19,916 bases of DNA from Dichomitus squalens LYAD-421 SS1 (Eukaryota > Basidiomycota > Agaricomycetes > Polyporales > Polyporaceae): assembly GCF_000275845.1 (NCBI RefSeq), contig NW_006766896.1, positions 254,071 to 273,986 on the forward strand, in the 5' to 3' direction. The translations under genes and the position numbers were made by a program. The notes under the pieces are model-generated. The model was not told the DNA's origin, made no database searches, and saw only the letters and a program-made list of their open reading frames with translations. The stretch's first letter is position 1, and every line of letters begins with the position of its first letter. Positions 19,483 through 19,916 of the stretch are shown here, piece after piece.

Positions 19483-19916
19483 TCAGTCACCTGTCTGTGA
19501 GTGAGGATGGGCGCTCCTGGCCATCACGAGGTCTGGGGTTCGATCCTGGCCCCTCCACTTTCCGATACGAGTTGTCCGCGGTCAAGGTGAGCGTCTGTCT
19601 CAGTACACATGACCCCCAGGTCACGTGGCACGAGAAAACTGTGACAGAGCTCTTGGCAATCATCCGAGCCTTGGAGGAATACCGGCACTACCTGGAGGGA
19701 CACCCTGAACTAATTGAGATCTGGTCAGACCATCTCAACCTCATCTACTTCCGACAAGCACAGAAGCTCACACGCCGACAAGCCCGATGGAGTTTATTCA
19801 TGTCCCGCTTCAACTTCGTTCTGAAGCACCGACCTGGAAAGACAATGCTACGAGCCGACCCTCTGTCCAGGAGGCCAGATCATGAAGAGGGGGTAAGCAG
19901 TGATAACTTTGGACAG
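19458..19916 (+). pseudogene. Ty3/Gypsy polyprotein fragment, RNase H region, runs off window
   Basis: From about 19641 the frame reads [39 protein letters not shown] and [20 protein letters not shown], then [14 protein letters not shown]. This is the RNase H domain of Gypsy reverse transcriptases (ELLAI, DHxNL, RQARW, RPGKxNxxxDxLSR pattern). Gag, protease and the polymerase fingers and palm should precede it, but only about 160 bp separate it from the LTR end. The same frame stays open back to an ATG at 19458, inside the LTR, through sequence with no similarity to these proteins; that may be chance. The copy is deleted or rearranged, and the integrase part, if present, lies outside. Confidence 0.85.

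Noticed and set aside
19515..19560. GGGTTCGATCCTGG after the LTR as a tRNA gene or primer binding site
   Set aside because: It resembles a T-arm in the sense direction, while a primer binding site would be antisense and adjoin the LTR end; no acceptor or anticodon stem forms.
1..19916. CRISPR array or prokaryotic operon structure
   Set aside because: The introns, gene families and mobile elements are fungal; the tandem repeats lack unique spacers.

Overview
The window is nuclear DNA of a filamentous basidiomycete, most likely an Agaricomycete of the polypore type. Genes are split by short GT-AG introns, mostly 47-75 bp. The lysine gene is of the fungal alpha-aminoadipate pathway. The glutathione transferase resembles the basidiomycete FuA class, one gene carries the basidiomycete DUF6533 fold, and the transposases are Plavaka-type (CACTA-like), with a Ty3/Gypsy LTR element beside one of them. 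I assembled all exon models by hand from reading-frame continuity, splice sites and protein family patterns; no search was run.

Layout. Positions 1-1930 are mobile-element debris: a tRNA-like Pol III unit, an AT-rich block full of ACTAT/ATAGT motifs with inverted repeats, and the N-terminal half of a Plavaka transposase (minus). Positions 1930-3057 hold no gene I can defend, but do hold a 27-bp tandem repeat. Positions 3058-12259 are the host block, all on the minus strand: homoaconitase LYS4 (3058-6015, with a 765-bp intron), a DUF6533 membrane protein (7020-8744), a FuA-like glutathione transferase (9499-10348) and an F-box protein (10676-12259). Positions 12260-13203 are repeat-rich: a 25-bp palindromic repeat and an 18-19-bp minisatellite.

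Positions 13204-17051 hold two divergently transcribed genes of unknown function. The minus gene has 11 exons and predicts 651 residues: a Ser/Arg-rich start, a coiled coil built by tandem duplication of a 42-bp exon, a well-structured central domain, nuclear-localisation-like stretches and a basic aromatic tail. The plus gene is Pro/Ser-rich and interrupted by one in-frame TGA. Positions 17416-19079 are the C-terminal half of a second Plavaka transposase, cut at 19080 by a Gypsy LTR (19080-19482). The LTR is followed almost at once by RNase H-region sequence that runs off the window.

The host genes do not form a pathway; they look like ordinary neighbours. The most interesting part is the right third. 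The two unknown genes sit between repeats and a Plavaka transposase and could be accessory genes of a large CACTA-like element, or a host gene pair beside a transposon graveyard. The sequence alone does not decide.
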